From the IMG/VR virus record IMGVR_UViG_3300043419_000648, positions 1 through 38,781 of that record: 38,781 nucleotides of DNA; one strand, 5' to 3'. The DNA comes from a virus. Shown in pieces: positions 27,748 through 34,507 of the stretch (within the stretch, counting starts at the first letter, position 1; every line of letters begins with the position of its first letter). The position numbers and the translations under genes were made by a program. The notes beneath the pieces are model-generated. The model did not search any database. It saw only the letters and a program-made list of their open reading frames with translations, and was not told the DNA's origin.

Positions 27748-29867
27748 TCCATCCTCTGCTCGGCAATCGCCATATCACCAGCGGTCATCACATCCCGAAG
27801 GGTCTGCATGACGACCTCTTGAACTTGTTCGGGCTGCATCCCGGCAGCGACAGCTTGCAATCTCCGGGTTTCAGCTTCGTAGGTCTTAATTTCCGCATCA
27901 GTTTGAACTTTGAAACGGTCAATCTCAAGTTGCTGAGCCTCCATCGACTGCTGAACCCGCTGGAGCATGCCTGCCATCTGCTCCATCTCCTGGCCCATAG
28001 CTTGGATCTGGAGATTGGCCGCTTGGAGCGCAGGATCTTCTTCATCGGTAAGAATCTTCGGGTCAATAGTTTTGGCGAACCGTTTTGCCATCTCTTGAGC
28101 GCCAGGCCAGTCCATGTTCTTGACGAACAGGTCGCCTGCCACCGCCCAAAGCTGCGGATTGCCCTGCAGCAGTTGCGCCATCGCCTCCAGCGACTCTTGC
28201 CGCTTGGTGGCATAGCCCGGTCCGGTGACAACCACAACGTCGTACTTGCCGACGCTCGGGTTGTAGATCTTCTCAATAACCACACCCTGCTCGTCAACGA
28301 TCTTCTTGACGGGTTCAGGCTGCATTGGGTTCATCTTGACCATGCTCGACTCGCCATCTTCACCGATGATGCGAGCGATGCGCTGCGTGTCGTAAATCTT
28401 GGGGATCAGATCAACCAGTTGCCGGGTGACGTAGCGAACAGCACGGGCGAGATTGTCAACGTAGTGATACGTCCCCGTGTCGCCCTCGCGCTGACGGGCC
28501 AGAATCGCCCGTCCAGACCGCTCGTTGGATACCTGTCCAAGCGAGGCGTCGTATTGACCAGTGGTGGACTTGACGTCCTCAGACGCACCAAGTTTTGCCT
28601 GTAGCAGCCCACTGGAGGCCATTGGCGGCTGCGCCCGCTGTGGCAGGGGCAGCATGTTGCCCTGACCGTCGGTAACGTCAGGGTTGACCTCCAGATACGG
28701 CCAGTTTTGCGTGTTGGCCGTTTTCCACTGGTTTTCGTAGCCCTCAAACTGACCGCCGTAGCCAATGAACGGGGCTTTGGGGGCCAGCGCCAGCATTTCG
28801 GCTTCCTGACTCACCCAGTAGTTGTACATCCGCTGCGCGTCCTTGGCGTTACGCACCAGACCGCTCAGATACACACGCCCTTCGACCTCAAACTCGTTGC
28901 CCACGACGCGCACGACAGGAATGTACTTGCCCGCCCAGTCGCGTTCCTCAAGGATCTCGTAGCCGTTGATCTTGCACCACTTTACCTGCTTGCGATCGGC
29001 CTGACGCGAGCGCAGCGGCTTGCCGTACATGGACCGCATCTGCTTGTCCTCGGGCGTGCCGTTGAACGCAGTCTGGTTGCCGGGGTACAGGTTGAGCGTG
29101 GCGCGGGTGTAGTCGACGTAGAAATACTCAGCGATCCGCACCGTATTCTCGTTGAGCCACTGGCTCAGAGACTGGTCGCCCACGCCCAGACTCATCAGAG
29201 TACTCATGGGTGCAGCGTCGGGGTACAGGCGCTCGTACTCATCTTTGGTCAGATCCTCGGTGATGAAGCACCACTTGGCGTCCGATCCGCAGGGGTCTTG
29301 GATCATCGGGTCCATGTAGACCGAGAACGAGTTGCGAACCCGCCCGATCTTGATGTCCTGATCGAAAGTGTCCTCGTCGCAGTACTCGGTCAGGATGCGG
29401 ACGTAGCCCTCACCAAACGTCACCTGGTTCTCGCAGGCGGTGTCGTAGGCTACGTCGGCGTCCGAGATGTACTCAATATGCCGCACGACGCCATCAAACA
29501 CCTCGGCCACCTCAACGTCGGCGTTGTCGTCAGCCGGGATGACCTTGCCATGCGGGCGGTTCTGCCGCTGATCGTTGGTGACCTGGCGAACGTGCTGGGG
29601 CAGCTTGTTGATCGTCAGGCACGGACGGGCGTTGATGGTCTGCCCTTGCACCGCACCTCGGGTCGCCAGCACATCGGCGGGCCATTGCCAGTGATTGTCC
29701 GGGCTACCTGCGAAGAAGCGCAGGTCGTCGATCTCATCCTCGCGTGTCTCGCTGTAGGCCGAAATCGCCATGTTCAGGCGAGAACGAGCCGTAGACAGGA
29801 TGTCCGACTCGTTTTTAGACCCGCCTGTAGCTACATTCCCCGCGGCAGCGATTCCCGAGTAGTCCAT
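27744..29867 (-). CDS. Portal protein, P22 gp1 family
   Basis: The start ATG at 29867-29865 is preferred over one 15 codons upstream because the latter would lie inside the preceding small gene. The protein has 707 residues, close to P22 gp1 at 725. It carries the opening helices (ILSTARSRLNMAISAYSETR) and the DNA-translocation core (RPCLTINKLPQHVRQVTNDQ, then EVAEVFDGVVRHIEYISDAD). It also has the conserved QYDASLGQVSNERSGRAILA and the C-terminal coiled-coil barrel helix (about 620-700). It forms the 12-subunit ring for DNA entry and exit. Confidence 0.92.
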   Translation of the reverse strand: MDYSGIAAAGNVATGGSKNESDILSTARSRLNMAISAYSETREDEIDDLRFFAGSPDNHWQWPADVLATRGAVQGQTINARPCLTINKLPQHVRQVTNDQRQNRPHGKVIPADDNADVEVAEVFDGVVRHIEYISDADVAYDTACENQVTFGEGYVRILTEYCDEDTFDQDIKIGRVRNSFSVYMDPMIQDPCGSDAKWCFITEDLTKDEYERLYPDAAPMSTLMSLGVGDQSLSQWLNENTVRIAEYFYVDYTRATLNLYPGNQTAFNGTPEDKQMRSMYGKPLRSRQADRKQVKWCKINGYEILEERDWAGKYIPVVRVVGNEFEVEGRVYLSGLVRNAKDAQRMYNYWVSQEAEMLALAPKAPFIGYGGQFEGYENQWKTANTQNWPYLEVNPDVTDGQGNMLPLPQRAQPPMASSGLLQAKLGASEDVKSTTGQYDASLGQVSNERSGRAILARQREGDTGTYHYVDNLARAVRYVTRQLVDLIPKIYDTQRIARIIGEDGESSMVKMNPMQPEPVKKIVDEQGVVIEKIYNPSVGKYDVVVVTGPGYATKRQESLEAMAQLLQGNPQLWAVAGDLFVKNMDWPGAQEMAKRFAKTIDPKILTDEEDPALQAANLQIQAMGQEMEQMAGMLQRVQQSMEAQQLEIDRFKVQTDAEIKTYEAETRRLQAVAAGMQPEQVQEVVMQTLRDVMTAGDMAIAEQRME

Positions 29868-29868
29868 A

Positions 29869-30006
29869 TCACTTCTTCTTCTTAGCCGCAGCACGCTGAG
29901 TGGCGTACGCAATCGCCACGGCTTGTTTTTGGGGCTTTTTCGCCGCCATTTCTGTCTTTACGTTTTGACGAAAGGCGGCTTTGGACGCAGATTTAACCAG
30001 CGGCAT
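29869..30006 (-). CDS. Small basic DUF6496-like protein (45 aa)
   Basis: The ATG is at 30006-30004 and the stop at 29869-29871, two bases before the portal start. The sequence PLVKSASKAAFRQNVKTEM, then KPQKQAVAIAYATQRAAAKK, is a very common short phage pattern (DUF6496-like), lysine-rich at the C-terminus. It is too short for many gene finders. The role is unknown; the strong basic charge fits DNA or nucleocapsid contact. Confidence 0.8.
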   Translation of the reverse strand: MPLVKSASKAAFRQNVKTEMAAKKPQKQAVAIAYATQRAAAKKKK

Positions 30007-30008
30007 GA

Positions 30009-30155
30009 TTATTTCTTCTTTGCGGTTTTAGCCGACTCTTTGAACGCCTTGTCGGTGGGCGCGCCCTTGCTGCCGGGTTTACGCATCTTCTCGCCAGATC
30101 CGGCCTTGATGCGGGCCTGTTTGGCGTGGATGTTGGCATAGAGTCCGGGTTTCAT
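30009..30155 (-). CDS. Small basic phage protein (48 aa)
   Basis: The ATG is at 30155-30153 and the TAA at 30009-30011. The sequence KPGLYANIHAKQARIKAGSG, then EKMRKPGSKGAPTDKAFKES, ends in AKKK. This is another of the short basic proteins often found in sets between terminase and portal genes. It probably enters the head or helps packaging, but that is inference. It overlaps the next gene by one base. Confidence 0.8.
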   Translation of the reverse strand: MKPGLYANIHAKQARIKAGSGEKMRKPGSKGAPTDKAFKESAKTAKKK

Positions 30156-30418
30156 CAGCACTTCCACCGTTTAAGAGATGCTTTGGCCCGTTCAGCCGGA
30201 CCTTTGGCGTTCTTCACAACCCCAGTCATCCGGGCGCAGAATGATGCCTTACGGCCCTTGTCGGCCTCAGTCTTGGGGCTAGGCGCGGGTGCCTTGAGGT
30301 TAGACCCCGTGGCGGCGTTGTACTTGGCTCGGCCTTTAGCGGTCAAGCCAGCACCCTTGGACGCGGGCAGCTTTTCGCCCCGACCAACGCTTAACGACAC
30401 GCCTTTTTTAGCCGCCAT
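30155..30418 (-). CDS. DUF6321-like basic protein (87 aa)
   Basis: The start ATG at 30418-30416 (AAKKGVSLSVGRGEKLP) overlaps the stop of the terminase gene. The pattern GLTAKGRAKYNAATGSNLKA followed by GRKASFCARMTGV and a final RWKC matches DUF6321, a small basic family found in phages beside terminase genes. No enzyme activity is known. The three consecutive small basic genes here form a typical trio. Confidence 0.82.
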   Translation of the reverse strand: MAAKKGVSLSVGRGEKLPASKGAGLTAKGRAKYNAATGSNLKAPAPSPKTEADKGRKASFCARMTGVVKNAKGPAERAKASLKRWKC

Positions 30419-31950
30419 TACGCACCTAGCCAAGAAGTAGTCTGAAACTGACGGTTTTGAGTCACAGTCCGCCGTTGTGCCCGCTCATTGTACTCCCGAT
30501 GGGCCACAGGGAACGCAAAAGTGACCGCAATCGCGTCTGCAGCGTCCGGTGAGGCCAATCCACGGGCTTTCATCTCTTTTTTGCCTTCAAGAAAGATCGT
30601 TCCCGCCGAGTTGGGCTTGATTGTCGGCCCTGTCAGGTCGGCCTTGAGCGCCCGGTCGTTCGGAATCGACGCCGTTCGCAGCCAATCCTTCATCGTGCCC
30701 CACAATTCAGCCCGTTTGTTGCCGTACATGATTGGATTCTTGGCCTTCCAGCCAAAGTTAACCCCTCGGACGACCTTATAGCGCTGCTCGTGCAGCCGGT
30801 CAAGGATTCCGTAGCCCAGACCGCCCTCGTCCAGCACCACCAGCGTCGGCTTGTACTCCTCAATCGCGTCGATCACCCGCCCGACGACGGTCATCGTGTC
30901 CTCGCCGTGGTACCGATGCAGCGCGATAAGGTCACGCCCTTGCCTGACCGCGATGACCGTGCTGTCCGCACCGCCTCGTGCCGGGTCTACGCCGATAACA
31001 ATCGGCGCGGTGATGTCCTTGTACCGGGGCCGAGCGGCTGCGTCGGCCACAATCGCCGGGCTGATGAACTGATCATCCCCCGCTGCCGGGAACTCACCGT
31101 ACACCTCGACGCGAGCCTGGCTAGAATCCTCGCCGTACTCCGCGATGATCTGCTCGTAGACCTGCTTGTCAGTGTCCTCGACCGTGCGGGCGTCCACCTG
31201 GCGCGTTGTCCAGAAGTCCCGCTTGGCGTGAAAGCACTCAAAGAAGTACCCCGTATTGCGCCGTGGGTTGCTGAACGCGAACCAGTACCTATCAAGGATG
31301 TTTTCTGTGAAGAAGCCCGCGCCCACTGACCAGATGCCGTCCGGGATACCGCTGGCCTCGTCGAACACCAGCATCATGCCGTCCATATTATGGACACCAG
31401 CGTAGGCGTCTGGGTTCTCCTCAGACCACAGCTTTCCTTCAGCGCCCCAGTAGCGCGTGCCCTTCTTAAGATCGCGCTCGACCAGATCCGTCAGCCACTT
31501 GGCAGGCGTCAGCTTCGTTGCGCTGATCTCCCACCAGTGAGCGTTCAGCACCATCGTCGCCCACTTGGTCAACTCACCCCAGGTGACCGACCGCAACTGC
31601 GCCTCTGAGTTGGCGCTGACGATCACACTAGACCCAATCCGGGTAGTCAGCATCCACAGGATCAGCCAACTCACCAGCGCCGACTTACCAATGCCACGCC
31701 CTGATGACACTGCCTCTCGCAGCGTGTCCATCGAGACCTGGCCTTTGTTCTTGTCAATATGCGCCTTGATGTCGCGCAATACCTGACGCTGCCACATGCG
31801 CGGGCCTTTGTGATGCGCCAGTGGCGTGTTGGCCTGGCCCCACGGAAACGCAAAAAGAACAAACGCTTCTGGGTCGTCCTTGATCTTCGCAGACCAAAGA
31901 CGCGCCATCAGCGTCTGTTCGTCATCGGGGCTGTAGATCGGCTTTTGCAT
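30418..31950 (-). CDS. Terminase large subunit
   Basis: This 510-residue protein has Walker A GRGIGKS at 84-90 and Walker B MMLVFDE at 192-198. The RNase H-like nuclease has D322 in VIGVDPARGG, D374 in VVLDEGGLGYG, and a late acidic SPDAADAIAV. This is the motor that packs DNA into the head and cuts it. The short N-terminal part (FPWGQANTPLAHHKGPRMWQ) is a typical opening of one P22/GTA-like branch. It overlaps the small subunit gene by 29 bases. Confidence 0.95.
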   Translation of the reverse strand: MQKPIYSPDDEQTLMARLWSAKIKDDPEAFVLFAFPWGQANTPLAHHKGPRMWQRQVLRDIKAHIDKNKGQVSMDTLREAVSSGRGIGKSALVSWLILWMLTTRIGSSVIVSANSEAQLRSVTWGELTKWATMVLNAHWWEISATKLTPAKWLTDLVERDLKKGTRYWGAEGKLWSEENPDAYAGVHNMDGMMLVFDEASGIPDGIWSVGAGFFTENILDRYWFAFSNPRRNTGYFFECFHAKRDFWTTRQVDARTVEDTDKQVYEQIIAEYGEDSSQARVEVYGEFPAAGDDQFISPAIVADAAARPRYKDITAPIVIGVDPARGGADSTVIAVRQGRDLIALHRYHGEDTMTVVGRVIDAIEEYKPTLVVLDEGGLGYGILDRLHEQRYKVVRGVNFGWKAKNPIMYGNKRAELWGTMKDWLRTASIPNDRALKADLTGPTIKPNSAGTIFLEGKKEMKARGLASPDAADAIAVTFAFPVAHREYNERAQRRTVTQNRQFQTTSWLGA

Positions 31951-32365
31951 GTTGTACTGGCTCCAACACTTCCGTTATCGCGCCCTCAATGACGCGCCCC
32001 TCGGCAGCTTGAAGCGCGCCCAAGATGCTGATGCGCTGCTCAACCTCGACCGAGATCGCCTGCTTGGCGACCCAGCCGTGGCTGTGCTTCAAGATCTCCA
32101 GCGCCGCCTTGGAGTCGCCCCCCGCCGCTGCTGCGTGCAACGCCTGACTGTTGGCGCGCTCACTGTCAGCGCGGCCCTTGAGTTCGGCAATATGGGCGAT
32201 TTGGTCAAGCTCTTTAAGTCGGTTGAACTCCGTCGGCAGCATTCCGGCTGCTAACGCCAGCGAGTCACCCTTCAGACCAAGATACGCCGCTTCGTAAATG
32301 CGCTCCAACGTCGCTTCCGTCGCTTTGATCTGTCTGACTGTCAAAGGAAGGCTTTTGAATGTCAT
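31922..32365 (-). CDS. Terminase small subunit
   Basis: The protein has 147 residues. About residues 18-50 (LERIYEAAYLGLKGDSLALA, then AAGMLPTEFNRL) are a helix-turn-helix for DNA binding. About 60-100 is an oligomerisation helix (KGRADSERANSQALHAAAAG), and about 95-125 has HGWVAKQAISVEVEQRISIL, common to this family. It recognises the packaging site and loads the large subunit. It is the first gene of the late operon. No good ribosome site precedes its ATG at 32365. Confidence 0.85.
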   Translation of the reverse strand: MTFKSLPLTVRQIKATEATLERIYEAAYLGLKGDSLALAAGMLPTEFNRLKELDQIAHIAELKGRADSERANSQALHAAAAGGDSKAALEILKHSHGWVAKQAISVEVEQRISILGALQAAEGRVIEGAITEVLEPVQHAKADLQPR

Positions 32366-32495
32366 GCGCGAAGTTTAACTAAAAAAGGTATGCCTAGATA
32401 GCCCATGCAATGAAGTTGTGTGCAATAAAAAAAAATTCTTGTGGCCCCACCGCTAACGTTTGGCCGGTCGGCTCGGCCCTCCCCCCCCACCCTCA

Positions 32496-32519
32496 ATGTT
32501 AGTAAGCGCTTGCTAACAT
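32496..32519. promoter_or_regulatory. 24-bp near-perfect palindrome centred on AAGCGCTT (operator-like)
   Basis: The sequence reads ATGTTAGTAAGCGCTT with GCTAACAT closing it. Only one symmetric pair fails, 22 of 24 bases being symmetric. The centre AAGCGCTT is the type bound by LacI/GalR-family regulators, which many bacteria own. A half site (GCTAACGTT) lies at 32452-32460. No such regulator gene is present in the window, so a host or phage dimeric regulator could bind here. This is inference from symmetry. Confidence 0.55.
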
Positions 32520-32541
32520 GCCCTGGCCGCACGGCATCGTG

Positions 32542-32577
32542 CGACCGAGCCGACCGAGCCGACCGAGCCGACCGAGC
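32542..32577. repeat. Four exact 9-bp tandem repeats (CGACCGAGC)
   Basis: The 9-base unit CGACCGAGC occurs four times without interruption. The 11-base reverse complement of one frame of it (GGTCGGCTCGG) occurs once at 32466-32476, 66 bases away, so a long hairpin enclosing the palindrome at 32496-32519 can form. Such short tandem units are seen at phage origins and at sites bound by multimeric initiators. Confidence 0.8.
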
Positions 32578-32586
32578 CGAACAACC

Positions 32587-32735
32587 GGGGCGCTTTAGGC
32601 TATCGGCAGGGCATGACCTAAAGCGCCTAAGGCAGATGGGCGATTTAGGCTATCGGGCAGGGAATGACCCAGAACGCCTAAGGAAAATGGGCGATTTAGG
32701 CTATAGCATGAGGCATGACCTAAAACGCCCAAAAG
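32587..32735. repeat. Three imperfect 50-51 bp repeats, each an inverted-repeat hairpin
   Basis: Units begin at 32587, 32637 and 32688. Each has a left arm (G/T)GGGCGxTTTAGG, a 17-18 base centre starting CTAT and ending ATGA, and a right arm CCtAaAxCGCC(T/C)AA. The arms of unit 1 pair perfectly over 11 bases; those of unit 3 pair with one mismatch, and unit 2 is more decayed. Further single arms occur at 32765-32777, 32775-32787, 32872-32885 and 32929-32942. The array looks like paired iterons. Confidence 0.85.
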
Positions 32736-32974
32736 CATGCGCCCGACGGCGCCGCGGGCGATCTTGGGCGATATAGGCGGTTTGGGCACCCCTATTTCAG
32801 TCGGCGCGGCTCCACGCCCATACATACATTATGTCAAATCACTACTTGACCGAAAAAACTACAAAGCATTACCTAAACCGCCCAAAATCCCCGCCGTGCC
32901 GCGCCACTACTGGGGATCGCGCCGTGTTGCAGAACCGCCCAAGACCACGCCTTCCGCTTTACCTAAGAAAACGC

Positions 32975-33004
32975 TTGACAGCCTGCAAGCAAATCCTTTA
33001 CAGT
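32975..33004 (+). promoter_or_regulatory. Sigma-70-type promoter for the plus-strand cassette
   Basis: A perfect TTGACA at 32975-32980 is followed after 18 bases by TACAGT (4 of 6) at 32999-33004. Transcription would start near 33011, with AGGAG at 33040-33044 and the first ATG at 33054. It should drive the genes up to the clamp at 34463. Confidence 0.55.
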
Positions 33005-33053
33005 CTCACCCATGCGCTGCACATCGTGGCGCGCAACCCAGGAGAGCTTGACA

Positions 33054-33260
33054 ATGAAAAACCTTGACCTAAACGTAATGTCACCCGATCAAGTCTCGCG
33101 CATCCTGCGCGATGTAGCAGACGCATTCAATGAGTCTGCATCTGATCTTGCGTCTACATGGCAAGACGACGGCGCAGGCCGCGTCTGGACTGAACTCGCC
33201 AAGATCCTTGAGTCCGCTGCCGATCGCGCTGATCGTGCCTGCGCAAAGCATTTCGTCTAA
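33054..33260 (+). CDS. Small acidic helical protein (68 aa)
   Basis: The ATG at 33054 has AGGAGAG nine bases upstream. The product is mostly helix (SPDQVSRILRDVADAFNESA; RVWTELAKILESAADRADRA) and acidic. I recognise no family. It is the first gene of the plus-strand cassette next to the candidate origin, which could mean a role in early control or replication, but that is inference. It would also suit a DNA-mimic style protein. Confidence 0.6.
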   Translation: MKNLDLNVMSPDQVSRILRDVADAFNESASDLASTWQDDGAGRVWTELAKILESAADRADRACAKHFV

Positions 33261-33274
33261 TAGGAGAGCCTGCC

Positions 33275-33565
33275 ATGCCTGCCATCACCAATTTCAGCCT
33301 GTCTGACGACATCCTTGACGTGCGCGACCTGATCGCTCGTGTAGAGGAATTGGAAAACCTAGAACCTGCAGACGAGGAAGAGAAATGGAATAATTGCGAC
33401 GAATACTTCACCGCCTACGCGCAAAAACTAGCAGACGACACCGGCGCAGTACCCGCGAACGTCCATTGGCCCATGACCTGTATTGATTGGGATATGGCCG
33501 CGCGCGATCTGAAGATGGACTACTTCTTCGTTGAGATCAACGGATCAACCTATTGGTACCGCTAA
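33275..33565 (+). CDS. Conserved small phage/plasmid protein (96 aa)
   Basis: The ATG at 33275 has TAGGAGAG upstream. The first third is an acidic helix (LIARVEELENLEPADEEEKW). The second part reads EYFTAYAQKLADDTGAVPAN, then WPMTCIDWDMAARDLKMDYF, ending in VEINGSTYWYR. That second part is a widely shared pattern in phages, plasmids and genomic islands, often found beside antirestriction genes. Its function is not established. An antirestriction role is a guess from context only. Confidence 0.68.
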   Translation: MPAITNFSLSDDILDVRDLIARVEELENLEPADEEEKWNNCDEYFTAYAQKLADDTGAVPANVHWPMTCIDWDMAARDLKMDYFFVEINGSTYWYR

Positions 33566-33566
33566 G

Positions 33567-33779
33567 ATGACATCTAAGATCAAAATCGGACAAGCCTATC
33601 AACCCTCGCGCACCACGCGCAGAGGCTGCAATGGCGCGTATTCGGCTTACCGGCCGCATCATGGCCATGGGATCGACGTAGACCGCTGGAATGACCCGAT
33701 TGGCCGCTTCCTACCCATTGTCTGCGCTATCGGCATGGTGGCCATCTTCGTCATGCTCGCCGTTGGCATCATCCGATGA
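33567..33779 (+). CDS. Small single-pass membrane protein (70 aa)
   Basis: The ATG at 33567 lies one base after the previous stop codon; no strong ribosome site is seen, so coupling is likely. The N-terminal two thirds are polar and basic (QAYQPSRTTRRGCNGAYSAY). A single membrane helix follows (about 47-68, FLPIVCAIGMVAIFVMLAVG). Its stop overlaps the next ATG. The function is unknown. Confidence 0.6.
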   Translation: MTSKIKIGQAYQPSRTTRRGCNGAYSAYRPHHGHGIDVDRWNDPIGRFLPIVCAIGMVAIFVMLAVGIIR

Positions 33780-33841
33780 TCCTCGCAATCCTCGCTAGCG
33801 CGATAGTCGCGCTGATCCTATCCATCATTGATCGGAGATAA
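33776..33841 (+). CDS. Tiny hydrophobic peptide (21 aa)
   Basis: The ATG at 33776 overlaps the stop of the previous gene (ATGA) and the frame ends with TAA at 33839-33841, five bases before the clamp ATG. The peptide is one hydrophobic helix (ILAILASAIVALILSII) with a basic end (DRR). The last codons contain GGAG, which also serves as the ribosome site of the clamp gene. It may be a true micro-protein or a coupling device. Confidence 0.45.
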   Translation: MILAILASAIVALILSIIDRR

Positions 33842-33845
33842 GAAA

Positions 33846-34463
33846 ATGACCGTTATCGTCCCTGCTCGCGTTATCCCTGCCCTGTCCATCTTTTGCGCGA
33901 AGAAGGACGTGCGCTACTACCTGACCGGTATGCTTTTGGACATCGGCCCAACGGGCGCATATCTTGTTGCCACATGTGGCCACATTATCGCAGTAGCCAA
34001 AATCGACTCTACTGCCCGTGAATCCGCGCAATTCATCATTCCGCAGGAAACCCTCTCGATTCTCTCGAAAGACAAAAAATCTGATATGGCAATCGACTGC
34101 GCCAGTCTGACCGGCTCATATGATGGCCAGAATCGCAGGCAACTCCAGATCCGCACGGGCGCAGGCGCGTTTATTGCCACTGAAGTAGATGGACAATTCC
34201 CCGATTGGCGCAGGGTCGCCCGTAAAGGCGACGATGATGGAAAACATATTTCCTATAACCCGCACTATCTGGCCCGTATTGATGAAGGCGCACAGATCAT
34301 AAGGGGTGGCACCAAAGGGCGCAGTGATCCGGTGGTAGTTCGTCCTGGCGGCACTGGCTGCGGATATGCGTCCCTTGATCGCGAGGGCAATATCGGCGCA
34401 TGGGTCATGCCGACCCGCACCAAGGTAGAGGATCTGCCCGCCTGCCCGAGCTGGACAATCTGA
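33846..34463 (+). CDS. DnaN-like sliding clamp, shortened
   Basis: The ATG at 33846 has GGAG nine bases upstream. The 205-residue product matches the central and part of the third domain of bacterial beta clamps. It has DVRYYLTGMLLDIG (compare DVRYYLNGMLFE in E. coli), VATCGHIIAVAK (compare VATDGHRLAV) and TEVDGQFPDWRRVARK (compare VDGRFPDYRRVLP). The first domain of about 120 residues is missing. A PCNA-like trimer of two-domain subunits is one possibility. It would act with the phage polymerase. This is a phage replication protein near the candidate origin. Confidence 0.78.
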   Translation: MTVIVPARVIPALSIFCAKKDVRYYLTGMLLDIGPTGAYLVATCGHIIAVAKIDSTARESAQFIIPQETLSILSKDKKSDMAIDCASLTGSYDGQNRRQLQIRTGAGAFIATEVDGQFPDWRRVARKGDDDGKHISYNPHYLARIDEGAQIIRGGTKGRSDPVVVRPGGTGCGYASLDREGNIGAWVMPTRTKVEDLPACPSWTI

Positions 34464-34482
34464 CCCTCACCCGCAGCAAAGC

Positions 34483-34506
34483 AAAAGGGGCCAATTGGCC
34501 CCTTTT
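34483..34506. terminator. Bidirectional intrinsic terminator
   Basis: A perfect 24-bp palindrome runs from AAAAGGGGCC through AATT to GGCCCCTTTT, with runs of T on both strands. It lies between the convergent clamp gene (stop 34463) and the primase-helicase gene (stop 34508-34510). It should stop both transcripts. Confidence 0.9.
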
Positions 34507-34507
34507 T

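Larger units (their letters stand above)
32366..33053. other. Non-coding control region: candidate origin and divergent regulatory hub
   Basis: This 688-base stretch holds no convincing gene. It lies between the leftward late operon and the rightward cassette. From left to right it contains an A run (32427-32435), an imperfect 24-bp palindrome (32496-32519), four 9-bp tandem repeats (32542-32577), three 50-bp hairpin repeats (32587-32735), more single copies of the same motif to 32942, an AT-rich stretch (about 32818-32871) and a sigma-70-like promoter (32975-33004). Iteron-like repeats beside an AT-rich stretch fit a replication origin. Repressor or packaging sites are alternatives. Confidence 0.6.

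Noticed and set aside
28707-29885. Long open frame on the plus strand across the portal gene
   Set aside because: It is antisense to a clear P22-type portal and has no ribosome site or known motif.
32366-32450. Sigma-70 promoter for the terminase operon
   Set aside because: TTGCAC and TATCTA occur on the minus strand, but the 19-base spacer and poor matches are not convincing. The late promoter may need an activator.
32542-32735. CRISPR array
   Set aside because: The repeats are contiguous or carry similar centres, not unique spacers. The 50-base units are themselves inverted repeats and no cas gene is present.
32441-33051. Short open frames within the control region
   Set aside because: They run through tandem repeats, giving repetitive peptides, and have no ribosome sites; the DNA is better explained as control sequence.
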